Assembly: GCA_021791455.1 (NCBI GenBank)
Contig: JAJYWM010000369.1
Coordinates: forward strand, 1 to 7,937
Direction of reading: 5' to 3'
Length of the DNA stretch: 7,937 nucleotides
From: a bacterium
Lineage (GTDB): Bacteria > Chloroflexota > Dormibacteria > UBA8260 > Bog-877
Numbering within the stretch: the stretch's first letter is position 1; every line of letters starts with the position of its first letter. Shown here one piece after another: positions 6,692 through 7,937 of the stretch. Position numbers and translations under genes: made by a program. Under the pieces are notes generated by a model. The model was not told where the DNA came from. It searched no databases and worked only from the letters and a program-made list of their open reading frames with translations.

Positions 6692-7366
6692 TCAATCCCC
6701 GACGAATTTGGAAGTCCACCCCGGCAGTGCTGGCTGAGGTCGAGCCACGAAGGGTACGCCGATTCCGGGTCGCCTCGCACTCGTGCCTGCCACCTCACCG
6801 CCGTGGGCCTGTGGGAGGGGGTAGCCGGTCCCGGCACCTCGGCCTTGCGTCTCGCAGTCTCCGGCGAACGTGTCCAAGTCGGCGTCACCTGCACCCGTCG
6901 GGATGTTTTGCTTGGTGACGGTGCCGGCGTGGACGACGACCTGGACCCACTCCAGAGCGGGACTTCCGGCCGGGTGGCGTGCCAACAGCACATACGTACC
7001 TGGCAGCAACGTGAACCGATACTGCTGGTAGTGAGCTATCTCGACGCTGGTCACTTGGTCAACGGGATACACGGTCGTGATGACGCCGTCCGCTGCCGTG
7101 TGGAACCGCATCGCGCCCCTGTAGACGATGACGGTGCCAGCGACCAACCCCCGGTCTTGCTGCGGGCGGAGAATTGGCAGGGCATAGCAGGCGTCGATGC
7201 CGCCGACCACCGCCCCATCGCCGTTCGTGATGGTTGACCGCTCGAAGGACGTGGGCTTGGCCTGGCACCCGGCCAAGGTGACGATCAGCCCCGCGGTCGC
7301 AGCGCAAACCAAGCAGGTCCGTGCTATCGCTCCGCTCGTGCGGTGTGACCACAGGCCCATGTCCAT
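6692..7366 (-). CDS. Predicted lipoprotein heading the DUF58 operon
   Basis: The 224-residue product begins MDMGLWSHRTSGAIARTCLV and continues to a lipobox TLAGC (Cys34): a positive N-region, a hydrophobic core and the lipidation cysteine. It should be exported and anchored outside the membrane. The mature part contains VAGTVIVYRGAMRFHTAADG and YRFTLLPGTYVLLA, then VQVVVHAGTVTKQNI. This beta-rich pattern is that of small all-beta domains related to carboxypeptidase regulatory-like folds; no family can be named with confidence. The Pro/Gly-rich tail (about 165-224) is probably disordered. ATG 7366 is favoured over ATG 7360 because AGGTGG (plus-strand 7377-7382) lies 10 nt upstream. The stop is 13 nt before the DUF58 start, so this is the first gene of the operon, and its start faces the divergent MoxR gene. 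Confidence 0.75.
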   Translation of the reverse strand: MDMGLWSHRTSGAIARTCLVCAATAGLIVTLAGCQAKPTSFERSTITNGDGAVVGGIDACYALPILRPQQDRGLVAGTVIVYRGAMRFHTAADGVITTVYPVDQVTSVEIAHYQQYRFTLLPGTYVLLARHPAGSPALEWVQVVVHAGTVTKQNIPTGAGDADLDTFAGDCETQGRGAGTGYPLPQAHGGEVAGTSARRPGIGVPFVARPQPALPGWTSKFVGD

Positions 7367-7376
7367 GAAGGTAGCG

Positions 7377-7382
7377 CCACCT
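7377..7382 (-). promoter_or_regulatory. Ribosome binding site (AGGTGG) for the lipoprotein gene
   Basis: CCACCT on the plus strand is AGGTGG in the coding direction, 10 nt before ATG 7366 and 16 nt before ATG 7360. It therefore selects the first of the two closely spaced ATGs as the start. Confidence 0.55.
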
Positions 7383-7400
7383 GAGCGGAAGCACAACAAC

Positions 7401-7420
7401 GAGCGATCCGGTCCTCGCTC
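7401..7420. repeat. 6-bp inverted repeat in the divergent intergenic region
   Basis: GAGCGA (7401-7406) and TCGCTC (7415-7420) are exact reverse complements with an 8-nt spacer, 35-54 nt before the lipoprotein start. The spacing is compatible with a dimeric regulator or with chance in GC-rich DNA. A shorter direct repeat, GATCCGGTC then GATCGGTC, overlaps it. Confidence 0.3.
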
Positions 7421-7499
7421 TGATCGGTCGAGCTGTGGTGACTCTCGGCCCTGTGCGCTTGGGTCAGATGGCGACAGGCGAGACCAGGCAGCACCGAGG

Positions 7500-7517
7500 G
7501 GAGTAGATTACTACTCC
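7500..7517. promoter_or_regulatory. 18-bp palindrome, candidate operator between the divergent genes
   Basis: GGAGTAGATTACTACTCC has perfect seven-base arms (7500-7506 and 7511-7517) around ATTA. It is the most AT-rich patch of the 192-bp intergenic region and lies 42 nt before the MoxR start and about 130 nt before the lipoprotein start. The size and symmetry are those of a site for a dimeric helix-turn-helix repressor. TAGATT inside it could also serve as a weak -10 element for MoxR, which would make binding block transcription. I found no good -35 box at the matching distance. Confidence 0.5.
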
Positions 7518-7558
7518 ATCTTGAACCTTCGCGAGCTGTTGGCGCGAACAGACGGGGA

Positions 7559-7937
7559 ATGAACCTCCAGATCGCGGATGTCGAGCGCCGGGCGGAACTC
7601 GTCTTCGAGCAGCTCGAGCGGGCGGTGGTCGGCAAGCGTCCGGTCTTGGAGGTCGTGCTGATTGGGATGCTGGCCGATGGCCATGTCCTGCTGGAGGACT
7701 TCCCCGGTCTGGCCAAGACCCTGATCGCCAGGTCCTTCGCCCAGGCGATGAGCCTTGACTTCGCGAGGGTCCAGTTCACCCCCGATCTGATGCCATCCGA
7801 CATCACCGGGTCCACCATCTTCGACGAGCGCAACCGCGACTTCGAATTCCGGCCAGGTCCCATCTTCGCCAATCTGATTCTGGCCGACGAGATCAACCGC
7901 TCCCCTCCGAAGACCCAAGCGGCGCTGCTGGAGGCGA
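7559..7937 (+). CDS. MoxR-family AAA+ ATPase, N-terminal part (runs off the window)
   Basis: The first 126 residues of a protein that is usually about 310-330 long are present. They show the MoxR N-terminus (VFEQLERAVVGKRPVLEVVL), the P-loop block HVLLEDFPGLAKTL with Lys53 and Thr54, and the MoxR signature QFTPDLMPSDITG (72-84). Walker B follows as LILADE (106-111), running into DEINRSPPKTQAALLEA. MoxR ATPases use ATP hydrolysis to remodel partner proteins, typically a DUF58/vWA protein from the same cluster. The first Gly of the classical P-loop is replaced by Asp47, a form seen in many MoxR proteins. ATG 7559 is the fitting start: residues before it are unrelated, and GGGGA sits just ahead. 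It shares ATGA with the stop of a plus-strand frame that lies over the lipoprotein gene and is probably not real. The gene is divergent from the DUF58 operon, although partners are usually co-directional. Confidence 0.93.
   Translation, partial: MNLQIADVERRAELVFEQLERAVVGKRPVLEVVLIGMLADGHVLLEDFPGLAKTLIARSFAQAMSLDFARVQFTPDLMPSDITGSTIFDERNRDFEFRPGPIFANLILADEINRSPPKTQAALLEA

Noticed and set aside
6679..6993. N-terminal extension of the DUF58 gene up to 6993
   Set aside because: It overlaps the lipoprotein gene on the same strand in another frame, and its residues are Ser/Pro/Arg-rich with no family resemblance.
7197..7562. Plus-strand frame of 121 codons ending in an ATGA overlap with MoxR
   Set aside because: It lies mostly over the lipoprotein gene on the other strand, has no domain and a random Arg/Pro-rich composition; the overlap with the MoxR start is probably chance.

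Overview
The window looks like high-GC chromosomal DNA, most probably from an actinomycete-like bacterium (Actinomycetota or a close high-GC lineage). The reasons are the heavy G/C bias at third codon positions, GTG and TTG starts, LAGC lipoboxes, and a DUF58 subtype and FtsK fragment that resemble actinobacterial versions. No RNA gene, CRISPR array or intact insertion sequence was found.

Left part (1-2515). Bases 2-268 on the minus strand hold the C-terminal part of an FtsK/SpoIIIE-type DNA-translocase ATPase. It has a Walker B motif and the QRPDA...VPGQLKA block, but an in-frame stop cuts it off before any Walker A motif. Divergent to it, 488-1963 (+) encodes a six-bladed Kelch-like propeller protein without a signal peptide. 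The 5' ends of both genes seem to be missing, which suggests a deletion junction at 269-487. Bases 2064-2317 (-) are a frameshifted pseudogene clearly related to the intact DUF4129-type gene at 3481-4164.

Middle (2516-3480). A minus-strand lipoprotein gene (2516-3124) is followed by about 350 bp without a convincing gene. That gap has one GC-rich hairpin and a possible scrap of a transposase.

Right part (3481-7937). A compact minus-strand operon, in transcription order, encodes a lipoprotein (7366-6692), a DUF58/vWA-like membrane-anchored protein (6678-5407), an eight-helix membrane protein (5410-4157) and a small two-helix DUF4129-type protein (4164-3481). The reading frames abut or overlap (13-nt gap, 4-nt overlap, 8-nt overlap), so translational coupling is likely. 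Divergent to it, a MoxR-family AAA+ ATPase begins at 7559 (+) and runs off the window. A 192-bp intergenic region between them carries an 18-bp palindrome, a good operator candidate.

Together the right part is a MoxR-DUF58-DUF4129 module. In known cases the MoxR ATPase is a chaperone-like motor acting with a DUF58/vWA partner, and DUF4129 proteins are membrane components of the same clusters. The unusual points are that MoxR is divergent from its partners, a lipoprotein heads the partner operon, and a decayed second DUF4129 copy shows the locus was once partly duplicated.
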